Positions 51,944-59,086 of a stretch of DNA of 64,000 bases are shown one piece after another (position 1 is the stretch's first letter; each line of letters starts with the position of its first letter). The position numbers and the translations under genes were made by a program. The DNA is taken from the NCBI RefSeq assembly GCF_050613185.1, contig NZ_CP192511.1:372001-436000 (forward strand), read 5' to 3'. Source of the DNA: Chelonobacter sp050613185. Lineage in GTDB: Bacteria > Pseudomonadota > Gammaproteobacteria > Enterobacterales > Pasteurellaceae. The notes under the pieces were generated by a model. The model was not told the DNA's origin, searched no databases, and saw only the letters and a program-made list of their open reading frames with translations.

Positions 51944-51997
51944 GATCTTGCGATCTTGCGATCTTGCGATCTTGCGATCTTGCGATCTTGCGATCTT
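51944..51997. repeat. Octanucleotide tandem repeat upstream of rmlB
   Basis: Six perfect copies of GATCTTGC plus GATCTT (54 bp). Each unit contains a GATC Dam site; with one at 51937, eight GATC lie in about 60 bp. The frame upstream of rmlB hits TGA before the repeat, so the repeat is in the promoter or leader and not in the coding region. Confidence 0.95.
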
Positions 51998-52157
51998 AAT
52001 AGATTATCCACGAACAAGTCTAGATTATTCTATAAGAATTTCATTTAAAAAACCATTTTTTATTAAATAAAACTCCATACAACTTTACAAATAATAATTA
52101 TTATTATCTAAGTGATTTAATAAAAAATAAACGCTTTTCGAATGCAGTTGATACGGG
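51998..52157. other. AT-rich intergenic region between rmlB and infA
   Basis: Holds the rml operon control region on the minus strand and the infA leader on the plus strand. No gene is seen. A DnaA-box-like TTATCCACG is at 52004-52012. I could not fix the rmlB promoter. Confidence 0.4.
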
Positions 52158-52163
52158 TATAAT
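52158..52163 (+). promoter_or_regulatory. Predicted infA promoter -10
   Basis: Perfect TATAAT; a weak TTTTCG lies 17 bp upstream (52135-52140). The start point would be about 95 bases before infA, which leaves a leader containing one uptake signal (52204). Confidence 0.5.
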
Positions 52164-52264
52164 CTGCGCTTTGTAACGGCAACGAACTTAAAATAACCGA
52201 CAAAAGTGCGGTATTCGTTGTTGCCTGTCGACTGTATTTAAGATTAAAAATTTCAGAGGAATGA

Positions 52265-52483
52265 ATGGCTAAAGAAGATAGCATTGAGATGCAAGGCACG
52301 ATTTTGGAAACCTTGCCAAACACCATGTTTCGGGTTGAATTGGAAAATGGTCATGTGGTAACGGCGCATATTTCAGGCAAAATGCGTAAAAACTATATCC
52401 GCATTTTAACCGGCGATAAAGTCACCGTGGAATTAACACCTTACGATTTAAGTAAAGGGCGCATTATTTTCCGTAGCCGTTAA
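52265..52483 (+). CDS. infA: Translation initiation factor IF-1
   Basis: Small OB-fold protein that binds the ribosomal A site of the 30S subunit during initiation. The 72 aa MAKEDSIEMQGTILETLPNT, then FRVELENGHVVTAHISGKMR and GDKVTVELTPYDLSKGRI, match bacterial IF-1 throughout. ATG 52265 has CAGAGGA about 5 bases upstream. A single-gene unit between the polysaccharide locus and lnt. Confidence 0.98.
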   Translation: MAKEDSIEMQGTILETLPNTMFRVELENGHVVTAHISGKMRKNYIRILTGDKVTVELTPYDLSKGRIIFRSR

Positions 52484-52505
52484 TCTCTCTCTTTTTCTCG
52501 AAAAA

Positions 52506-52539
52506 GCGCTGCCGCTTTATTATAAGTATAAGACAGCGC
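52506..52539. terminator. Probable terminator between infA and lnt
   Basis: GCGCTG (52506-52511) and CAGCGC (52534-52539) form a 6-bp stem with a long loop, between two convergent genes. A-run on the left and T-rich sequence on the right; could work in both directions. Confidence 0.5.
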
Positions 52540-52547
52540 CTTTCTCC

Positions 52548-54143
52548 CTAGTCCCCTTCTTTACTGACGCAAGCCCGTTGTAACAGCTTGCGGCGTAAAA
52601 GTGCGGTCAGCATATGCAAGATGAGCAATACCAGCGAGATAATATAAAGCGGTTTATCGCCGAGCATTAAATAAGGCGTTGCGTTTATTGCTTGTGATAA
52701 TGTCAAATCAAAGGTTAAGGTCGTCGCTTCAAATTGAGGCGCTTGCGCCAACACGTCTCCGCGGGCTCCGATAAAGGCGGTAACCCCGGTATTGGTCGCG
52801 CGAATAACCGGTTTGCCGTTTTCTAACGCACGCATTCGCGCCATCTGGAAATGCTGCCAAGGTCCGATGGAATCCCCAAACCACGCGTCATTCGAAACCG
52901 TTAAGATGTAATCGGTTTTTCCGTTCTGTTTCAGATTTTGCTGTAACTGGCCGCCCAAGGTAATTTCATAGCAAATTGCCGTGGTCAAACTCAGTCCTTT
53001 GGCTTTTAGCGGCGCTTGCAAATAGTCGCCTTGCTTGAAATTCGACATCGGCAAATTAAACATCGTTCCCAGCGGGCGCAACAGACTTTCCAACGGCACA
53101 TATTCGCCAAACGGAACCAAATGGTGTTTGTTATAACGGTTGTCGGTTTCAAGACTATAAGGCTGCTGCGGATTCCCTAATACCACTACCGAATTATGAA
53201 AACGATCCGTTTGCACGTCATGGTAAACCGTGCCGACGATCAGCTCGCTGCCGCTTTGTTGTGCCGCCGTTTGCCAATTCTGTAGCAAGGTCGGCACTTG
53301 GTTTTCCAAGGTTGGAATCGCCGCCTCCGGCAGAATAATCAAATCGCTTTTGCCCAAGTGCGGTGCAATCAAATCTTGGTAAATCTTAATCGTATTGCTG
53401 AGATAATTCGGATCCCATTTGAGGTTTTGTTCAATGTTTCCCTGCACTAAGGTGACTTTCAGTATTTTGGGGTCTTGTTTGATTGTGCTGAGATGAATTT
53501 GCGGATCGTGGTTTTTCCCCGCATAAAACGCCGCCGAAGCCACGACGAATAACACTAACAATGCACTGACACTTGTACCTTTCGCGTGACTTTTCCATGC
53601 CTTGAAGCTTGTCACAAACAACGCCGATATCCACACCACAAAGAAGGTTAATCCTTGCACGCCAAACAGCGGCGCTATGCCGAAAAACGGGCTGTCGATT
53701 TGCGAATAACCGAATTGCAGCCACGGAAAACCGGTCATCACCCAACCGCGCAAAAATTCGGTAAATGTCCACAGAATGGCGAAGATCACCGCGCTTTTCA
53801 CCTGAAAACGCCGCACCAGATAAGTAAACAGCAACGGGTATAAGGCTAAGTATGCGGCAAGCAACAGCACCGCCAGATAGCTCAATAATAACGGTACGCC
53901 GCCGAATAAATTGATACTGACGTGGATCCAATTAATGCCAAACGCAAAGAAACCCAACGCCCAGAAATAAGTGGTATAAAGTGCGGTTCTACGCGAGGTT
54001 TGTGTCGCAAGAACAATCAAGCCACCGACACTGAGATACGCCATGCCCCAAAAATCGAACGGTGCAAAGGCAAAAACACCGCTGGCGCCCAGCAACAAAC
54101 TGAGGATAATTTTCACTAACGGAGAGCAGAACAAAATACGCAT
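52548..54143 (-). CDS. lnt: Apolipoprotein N-acyltransferase
   Basis: Adds the third acyl chain to lipoproteins in the inner membrane. N-terminal membrane helices (to about residue 205) precede a nitrilase-type periplasmic domain. Catalytic residues are visible as Glu in IILPEAAIPTLE, Lys in NKHHLVPFGEYVPLE, and Cys in TTAICYEITLGG, with NDAWFG and ATNTGVTAFI conserved. The last helix is near the C-terminus. 531 aa is slightly longer than E. coli (512). ATG 54143 lies directly after the corC stop. Confidence 0.95.
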   Translation of the reverse strand: MRILFCSPLVKIILSLLLGASGVFAFAPFDFWGMAYLSVGGLIVLATQTSRRTALYTTYFWALGFFAFGINWIHVSINLFGGVPLLLSYLAVLLLAAYLALYPLLFTYLVRRFQVKSAVIFAILWTFTEFLRGWVMTGFPWLQFGYSQIDSPFFGIAPLFGVQGLTFFVVWISALFVTSFKAWKSHAKGTSVSALLVLFVVASAAFYAGKNHDPQIHLSTIKQDPKILKVTLVQGNIEQNLKWDPNYLSNTIKIYQDLIAPHLGKSDLIILPEAAIPTLENQVPTLLQNWQTAAQQSGSELIVGTVYHDVQTDRFHNSVVVLGNPQQPYSLETDNRYNKHHLVPFGEYVPLESLLRPLGTMFNLPMSNFKQGDYLQAPLKAKGLSLTTAICYEITLGGQLQQNLKQNGKTDYILTVSNDAWFGDSIGPWQHFQMARMRALENGKPVIRATNTGVTAFIGARGDVLAQAPQFEATTLTFDLTLSQAINATPYLMLGDKPLYIISLVLLILHMLTALLRRKLLQRACVSKEGD

Positions 54144-55034
54144 TTAGCTATTTTCCGTCTGATCAGTATCCGGCATAATCTCATCCGGCACCCGCACCCG
54201 TAATTGAATAATCTTACGGCTGTCGGCAGACGCCACTTTGAATTGCACGCCTTCCAGTTCAATCTCCTCATCCCGGCTCGGCAAATAGCCGAAAGCCTGC
54301 ATAATCACGCCGCCAATGGTATCGACTTCTTCCGATTCAAAATGAGTACCGAATTTTTCATTAAAATCTTCAATATCGGTTAATGCGGACACCGAATAAG
54401 TGTGACGTGAAAGCTGGCGAATATCCGCCGCTTCTTCTTCGTCAAATTCGTCTTCAATATCGCCGACAATCTGCTCAAGAATATCCTCAATTGTCACCAA
54501 GCCGGAAATTGCACCGAATTCATCGACCACAATCGCCATATGAAACCGTTCGGAGCGGAACTCTTTCAACATCCGATCCACGCGCTTGCTTTCCGGCACA
54601 ATCACCGCCGGGCGCAGAATCAGCGACATATCAAACTCTTCGGCGTTACTACGTGAAAACGGCAATAAATCTTTTGCCAACAGCACGCCTTCAACGTTAT
54701 CACGTTCGTCGCTCACCACCGGAAAGCGCGAGTGCGCCGATTCGATAATCACATCAAGACAAGAATCCAGCGATTGCTCTTTGTTGATAAACACAATTTG
54801 CGCCCGCGGAATCATAATATCACGCACCCGCAGTTTGGAAATCTCCATCACGCCTTCAATCATTTCGCGGGTGTCTTGATCAATCAGCTCATTCTGTTCG
54901 GAATCGCGGATGACTTCGACCAACGCTTCACGGTTTTTCAATTCGCCTTGAAACAAGCCGCCGAATAGCGACTGGAAAAAACCTTTTTTCGAACTCGGCT
55001 CCGGATTGTCGTTTGTTGTCTGTTCGTCACTCAT
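54144..55034 (-). CDS. corC: CorC/HlyC-family transporter-associated protein with CBS domains
   Basis: YbeX/CorC-type protein connected to magnesium and cobalt efflux. 296 aa without membrane segments: two CBS domains (IMIPRAQIVFINKEQSLDSC, then MSLILRPAVIVPESKRVDRM to GLVTIEDILEQIVGDIEDE) and a C-terminal CorC_HlyC domain (SALTDIEDFNEKFGTHFESE). It comes just before lnt, an arrangement kept widely in gammaproteobacteria; ybeY and ybeZ, usually upstream, are not here. Confidence 0.93.
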   Translation of the reverse strand: MSDEQTTNDNPEPSSKKGFFQSLFGGLFQGELKNREALVEVIRDSEQNELIDQDTREMIEGVMEISKLRVRDIMIPRAQIVFINKEQSLDSCLDVIIESAHSRFPVVSDERDNVEGVLLAKDLLPFSRSNAEEFDMSLILRPAVIVPESKRVDRMLKEFRSERFHMAIVVDEFGAISGLVTIEDILEQIVGDIEDEFDEEEAADIRQLSRHTYSVSALTDIEDFNEKFGTHFESEEVDTIGGVIMQAFGYLPSRDEEIELEGVQFKVASADSRKIIQLRVRVPDEIMPDTDQTENS

Positions 55035-55125
55035 AAATGTGTTATCACGTTAGGTTATTAAAAATAATTTTTGTCAAACTAGCATATTTTATCAGGCTTC
55101 GCCAGCCGTTTGCCGTCGACATAAT

Positions 55126-55156
55126 AAAAAACCAACCGCACTTTGAGTTTGGTTGG
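55126..55156 (-). terminator. Terminator after the sucrose PTS gene
   Basis: On the minus strand CCAACC (55156-55151) pairs with GGTTGG (55137-55132) across a 13-nt loop and is followed by TTTTTTATT. The loop contains an uptake signal (ACCGCACTT on plus, at 55135). Confidence 0.7.
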
Positions 55157-55182
55157 CTTTTCTTTAAGCGAATGTTCGCGTG

Positions 55183-56607
55183 TTACTTGGCTTTTTTCTG
55201 TGCGCGTTTGCCCAAGACAATCGTAACTGAAAATGCAACCACGAAAGAGATTAACATCCCAATGACGTACATACTGATGTCATTCGGTTTAATCGAGATA
55301 ATGCCCGGTAAACCGGCTGCGCCGAGCGCTTGGGCTTTGACATTGAATAACGCCACGAATGCACTGGCACACCCCGCCCCGATCATCGCGCCGATAAACG
55401 GATAGCGGTAGCGTAAGTTGACCCCGAACATCGCCGGTTCAGTGATTCCCAACAGCGCACTGATACCTGACGGCAAGGCGATCCCACGGGTTTTTACATC
55501 TTTCATAATCACAAACACCGCCAAACACGCCGCACCTTGCGCGATATTCGACATCGCTGCGATTGGGAAAATGAAAGTACCGCCGGTCGTGGCGAAATCT
55601 GCCAACAACTGCGTTTCAATTGCAATAAAGGTCTGGTGCATACCGGTGATGACAATCGGGGCATACAACGCACCAAACAGGGCGCCACCGATAAAGCCCG
55701 CCGTATCATATAACCAAGTTAACCCGGCTCCCAATAAGAAACCGGCTTCACGGGTGATTGGCCCGACAAAACTGAACGTTAAAAAGCCGGCAATAAACAG
55801 CGCCAATAACGGGGTTAACAAGTTATCCAGCACCGACGGCACGACTTTACGCAACGCTTTTTCCAAGGTTGCCAAAATCCAAGACGCAACCAATACCGGC
55901 AATACCGAACCTTGATAACCGACGCGTTCAATATCGAAACCAAAGATATTCCAATAGGCAAGCTTACCTTCGGCAACCACACTGGTATAGTTCCAACCAT
56001 TGACTAAATCCGGGTGAACCAACAACATCCCTAACGCCGCCCCTAAGAACGGGTTGCCGCCGAATTTACGCGTCGCCGAAAACGCAATCAGAATCGGCAG
56101 AAATACGAACGGCGCATTGGCGAAAGTGTTGATCATCGCTGCCAAATCGGTCAGTTCGGGATGGGTATCAATTAACGACATCCCTTCAACAAACAGATCT
56201 TTTGCCATAAACACATTGGCAAGCCCCATCAACAAACCGCCGGCAACGATCGCCGGGATAATCGGTACGAAGATGTCAGCCAAGCCTTTTACCAAGCGTT
56301 GCAGCAGATTTTGGTTTTGCGCTCCGGCCGCCGCGACATCGCTTTTGGTCATATCGCCCATGCCTAACAGCTCGCTCATTTCCGCATGCACTTTATTCAC
56401 GGTGCCGGAACCGAAGATAATCTGATATTGTCCGGCAACGGAAAATTGTCCTTTCACGCCGTCAATATTCTCAATCGCTTCTTTATCGACCGCACTTTCG
56501 TCCTTTAATACGATCCGTAAGCGTGTCGCACAATGCGCCAAGGCGCTGATATTGTCTTTCCCACCCAGTTTTTCGATTACCTGTTGGGCAATTTTTGGAA
56601 AATCCAT
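55183..56607 (-). CDS. PTS system EIIBC component, sucrose type (ScrA-like)
   Basis: Takes up and phosphorylates a disaccharide, most likely sucrose, possibly trehalose. Domain order is EIIB then EIIC: residues 1-90 (MDFPKIAQQVIEKLGGKDNI, AHCATRLRIVLKDE with the phosphorylated Cys), then about eight to ten membrane helices with FVPIIPAIVAGGLLMGLANV, IGALFGALYAPIVITGMHQT and LGITEPAMFGVNLRYRYPF. The start and the GQFSVAGQYQIIFGSGTVNK part resemble ScrA more than TreB. 474 aa with no EIIA, so an outside EIIA-Glc is needed. I start at ATG 56607; a longer frame from 56634 runs upstream. Two LacI-type operators lie 50-98 bp upstream. No hydrolase gene is adjacent in this window. Confidence 0.85.
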   Translation of the reverse strand: MDFPKIAQQVIEKLGGKDNISALAHCATRLRIVLKDESAVDKEAIENIDGVKGQFSVAGQYQIIFGSGTVNKVHAEMSELLGMGDMTKSDVAAAGAQNQNLLQRLVKGLADIFVPIIPAIVAGGLLMGLANVFMAKDLFVEGMSLIDTHPELTDLAAMINTFANAPFVFLPILIAFSATRKFGGNPFLGAALGMLLVHPDLVNGWNYTSVVAEGKLAYWNIFGFDIERVGYQGSVLPVLVASWILATLEKALRKVVPSVLDNLLTPLLALFIAGFLTFSFVGPITREAGFLLGAGLTWLYDTAGFIGGALFGALYAPIVITGMHQTFIAIETQLLADFATTGGTFIFPIAAMSNIAQGAACLAVFVIMKDVKTRGIALPSGISALLGITEPAMFGVNLRYRYPFIGAMIGAGCASAFVALFNVKAQALGAAGLPGIISIKPNDISMYVIGMLISFVVAFSVTIVLGKRAQKKAK

Positions 56608-56656
56608 CGTTCTCTCCTTGTTTGTTCGAGTCATTGATTACAATGTGTGCGATTTT

Positions 56657-56674
56657 AACTAAAACGTTTTAGTT
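56657..56674. promoter_or_regulatory. LacI-family operator 1 of the PTS gene
   Basis: Perfect 18-bp palindrome AACTAAAACGTTTTAGTT with a central CG, typical of LacI/GalR-type regulators (ScrR-like). It extends to 20 bp with flanking T and A. Confidence 0.85.
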
Positions 56675-56687
56675 ACGCTATTACTTT

Positions 56688-56705
56688 AACTAAAACGTTT
56701 TAGTT
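56688..56705. promoter_or_regulatory. LacI-family operator 2 of the PTS gene
   Basis: Identical 18-bp palindrome, its centre 31 bp from that of operator 1 (about three helix turns), so two dimers could bind on one face or loop weakly. Confidence 0.85.
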
Positions 56706-56736
56706 GAATTGCATTTTTGTGATCCAGTTAACAAAA

Positions 56737-56759
56737 AACCCCGTTTTGAAGACGGGGTT
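56737..56759 (-). terminator. Terminator after the outer membrane protein gene
   Basis: AACCCCGT/ACGGGGTT 8-bp stem with a 7-nt loop; on the minus strand the stem is followed by TTTTTT. It isolates the PTS promoter from the upstream gene. Confidence 0.88.
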
Positions 56760-56786
56760 GACTATCAATACACGTTTTGTATTAAC

Positions 56787-57377
56787 CTAAAAACGGTAAG
56801 AGGCGGAAAAATCAAAGGTGTTCAACTTAAGCTTATCATCGCCGTGTTTTAAGTTGGAACGAAGATATTCAACGCCTAGCTCAATATCCGAATCCAACGC
56901 ATAACGCACGCCTGCGCCATAACCAAATCCTTTAAAATTGCGTTTGTCGTTATTCAAATTCTCAAATTTGATCTCGGAATAGTTATAGTTCACTTTACCG
57001 AATCCCAATAAATTCGGGGTGATACGGTAGCCTTGCGCATAGCCCAGTGCGTAGTGATCACGCTGCTTAATCTTGGAGCGGGAAGAATTACTGATATTCA
57101 AGGTGTCCGATTCCCCCAGTTTATCGCCGAATAATTTGATTGAAGCATAAGGCAGACCGACAAAATCATTACCGTAATCAAAACCGTAATCGCCGATTAA
57201 ATTAAGGGAAGTAAAACGTTTAAACGAAACCTCGGTGCCGCCGCTGGCGGTGCCTTTGTTCGTCGCTAAATTCAAACCCACGGACGGACCGACAAAGGTC
57301 TGTCCTGCCGGTGCCGCCTGCACCGCACTTGAGGCGGCAAGCGCCGCGAATAAAACGGGAAGTAATAATTTTTTCAT
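56787..57377 (-). CDS. Opacity-family outer membrane beta-barrel protein
   Basis: 196 aa with a clear signal peptide (KKLLLPVLFAALAASSAVQA, cleavage before APAGQ). The mature part alternates polar and aromatic residues like an eight-stranded barrel: FVGPSVGLNLATN, FTSLNLIGDYGFDYG, HYALGYAQGYRITPN, FGYGAGVRYALDSD, IELGVEYLRSNL, and ends with FSASYRF, the terminal Phe motif recognised by BAM. Resembles opacity-type porins and adhesins of Haemophilus and relatives; its exact role is unknown. I start at ATG 57377 with GGAGAAAAC upstream, not at the longer 57446 frame. Uptake signal at 57321 lies in the signal region. Confidence 0.85.
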   Translation of the reverse strand: MKKLLLPVLFAALAASSAVQAAPAGQTFVGPSVGLNLATNKGTASGGTEVSFKRFTSLNLIGDYGFDYGNDFVGLPYASIKLFGDKLGESDTLNISNSSRSKIKQRDHYALGYAQGYRITPNLLGFGKVNYNYSEIKFENLNNDKRNFKGFGYGAGVRYALDSDIELGVEYLRSNLKHGDDKLKLNTFDFSASYRF

Positions 57378-57470
57378 TGTTTTCTCCTTGCAAAATGAAA
57401 ATAGTGTCAATCTTAATTGATGGTATTTTAACCAAAGTCGCTTCATCTGACTAGCGCTAATTGCCGTCGT

Positions 57471-58511
57471 TTAATGGTGGGAAAAAACCAAGGTGAAATC
57501 TTCAAACATCGGCCACACATCGGCATCAAAATCGCGTTTCAACACCCGTTCGATCTCCGCCAGTTTTTGCAAGAGACGAAACAGATCGGCGTAGCTCATA
57601 CGTTGCATTGCTTTGGTGAAAAACAGGCGGCGGTTTTGCCACACCCGCAAACGATCAAATTGTTGCCGTAACTGATGTAACGGTAATGGATCGGCGCTGT
57701 TAAGCATACTTTCTGCGCCGCTTAACTGTAAAATCGTCATCAACTCTTTTTGTGCACTGCGTAATAAAATCAGCGGCTGTATTTCTTCCTGCCGCAGCGC
57801 ATGCAAAATCCGCACTGCTCTTTTGGTTTTGCCTTCCAGCATGGCGTCTAACCATTGATAAGGGGTAAAGACCGAAGCCTGCTCGACACAGGTTTTGGCT
57901 TTAAGATAGTTGATTTTGCCCTCGGGATAGCGCAATTTGAGCAAATTTAGCAGCTGTTTCAGTGCCAATAAGTTGCTTTCATAGCTATAACTCAACAGTT
58001 GCACCGCTTCGTTGTCAAGCTGTAACGCTTCGTCCTTGGCGCGCTGCCGGATCCACTGCGGCAGTTGTTCGGCGGTCGGAGTTTGGCAGTTCACTAACAC
58101 GATCGCCCCGCCGGCATACTGTTCAAGTGCGGTAAACCATGCCTGTTTTTCGGTTTGCAGATTAAACTTCGCCACTTGCAGAATCAGTAAAATATCTTGG
58201 TGTAACAATTCAACCAAGGTGGCTAGTTTTTTTTGTACCGTTTGGCTGAGATTGTCCGGCAGCGTCAGAATAAGCACCGATTTTTCAGAAAACAGACCGC
58301 GTGCTTGGCAATGTTGATAAATCTCATCCCAATCGCTGTTGTTATCAATCGTTCGGGTTAAGATCTCATCAAATTGTTGTTTTTTGGCGGCTTGTAATAA
58401 AGCTTGGCGCGATTCGTCCAATAACAGTAAATCTTGCCCGAGCAACAGATAACTCGGGGCAAGACTTTGCGCTAGCTGGTTTTTCAATTGAACGGCTGGA
58501 ATTCTTTTCAT
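57471..58511 (-). CDS. holA: DNA polymerase III subunit delta
   Basis: Opens and loads the beta clamp within the clamp loader. 346 aa: conserved start MKRIPAVQLKNQLAQSLAPS then YLLLGQDLLLLDESRQALLQ, RALFSEKSVLILTLP-like GLFSEKSVLIL, VNCQTPTAEQLPQWIRQRA, NLLALKQLLNLLKL and PYQWLDAMLEGKTKRAVRIL. Divergent sequence is usual for this subunit. Order leuS-lptE-holA is the standard gammaproteobacterial arrangement. ATG 58511 is 17 bp after lptE. Confidence 0.93.
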   Translation of the reverse strand: MKRIPAVQLKNQLAQSLAPSYLLLGQDLLLLDESRQALLQAAKKQQFDEILTRTIDNNSDWDEIYQHCQARGLFSEKSVLILTLPDNLSQTVQKKLATLVELLHQDILLILQVAKFNLQTEKQAWFTALEQYAGGAIVLVNCQTPTAEQLPQWIRQRAKDEALQLDNEAVQLLSYSYESNLLALKQLLNLLKLRYPEGKINYLKAKTCVEQASVFTPYQWLDAMLEGKTKRAVRILHALRQEEIQPLILLRSAQKELMTILQLSGAESMLNSADPLPLHQLRQQFDRLRVWQNRRLFFTKAMQRMSYADLFRLLQKLAEIERVLKRDFDADVWPMFEDFTLVFSHH

Positions 58512-58528
58512 GGCGTGTGCTTACGGCA

Positions 58529-59029
58529 CTACGGCGTGTCCAATTGCTTTTGCAAACTGATGATTTTAATAATCAGTTGGCGTGCCGCTTGGCTGCGCAT
58601 ATCATTGTAAATCACATCTTCTTCCGCGGATTTTGCCAAGGCTGCACGGGAATCGTCAAAAAATGTGCGGCTGTTGCGCAAGCTTAACGGAAATTCGCCG
58701 CGCCCCGGCACATACATCGTTGCATTCAGATTCAGACTGAGTAACTTTTCCGCCTCTCTGCCCTGCTTAAATACCGAAACCACATTGGACGAGAGCGTAT
58801 GCTCTTTAATGCGTAATTCCGGTACATCGCCGCTTTGCACAATCTTGACCTGATGTAAACGTAATTGGTTACGCACTTCACGTGTCAGATAATCATAGGG
58901 TTCGGCGCTTTGCAACTTGATGGTTCGGAATTCCTTTTCGATTCCGCCTTGGTTGGCAAATTGAAAACCGCAGGCACTCAATAAAAGTGCGCTACAACAC
59001 AGTAACAAGGTATAGGTTTTTTTCAGCAT
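58529..59029 (-). CDS. lptE: LPS-assembly lipoprotein LptE
   Basis: Outer-membrane lipoprotein plugging the LptD barrel during lipopolysaccharide insertion. The start LKKTYTLLLCCSALLLSACG is a lipoprotein signal with lipobox LSAC; FQFANQG follows as in other LptE (RlpB). 166 aa from ATG 59029. A longer frame begins at 59083 but lacks the signal at the right place. It is placed between leuS and holA, 58 bp after leuS, with an inverted uptake-signal pair in the gap. Confidence 0.9.
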   Translation of the reverse strand: MLKKTYTLLLCCSALLLSACGFQFANQGGIEKEFRTIKLQSAEPYDYLTREVRNQLRLHQVKIVQSGDVPELRIKEHTLSSNVVSVFKQGREAEKLLSLNLNATMYVPGRGEFPLSLRNSRTFFDDSRAALAKSAEEDVIYNDMRSQAARQLIIKIISLQKQLDTP

Positions 59030-59052
59030 AATTTGAATCCTTATGATCAGAA

Positions 59053-59077
59053 ACCGCACTTGGACTAAAAGTGCGGT
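59053..59077. terminator. Inverted uptake-signal pair between leuS and lptE
   Basis: ACCGCACTT (59053-59061) and AAGTGCGGT (59069-59077) form a perfect 9-bp stem with a 7-nt loop, 10 bp past the leuS stop. There is a short T stretch (TTTCTGATC) on the minus strand. It may be a partial terminator or only an uptake-site pair. Confidence 0.6.
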
Positions 59078-59086
59078 CAGCATGGC

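Noticed and set aside
51944..51997. Octamer array as a CRISPR
   Set aside because: Direct head-to-tail copies of 8 bp with no spacers and no cas genes.
51937..52012. GATC cluster plus a DnaA-box-like TTATCCACG as a replication origin
   Set aside because: Only one box with a mismatch, no usual origin neighbours, and the GATC sites come from one repeated octamer.
53655..54119. Plus-strand ORFs within lnt
   Set aside because: Shadows of a well-conserved minus-strand gene.
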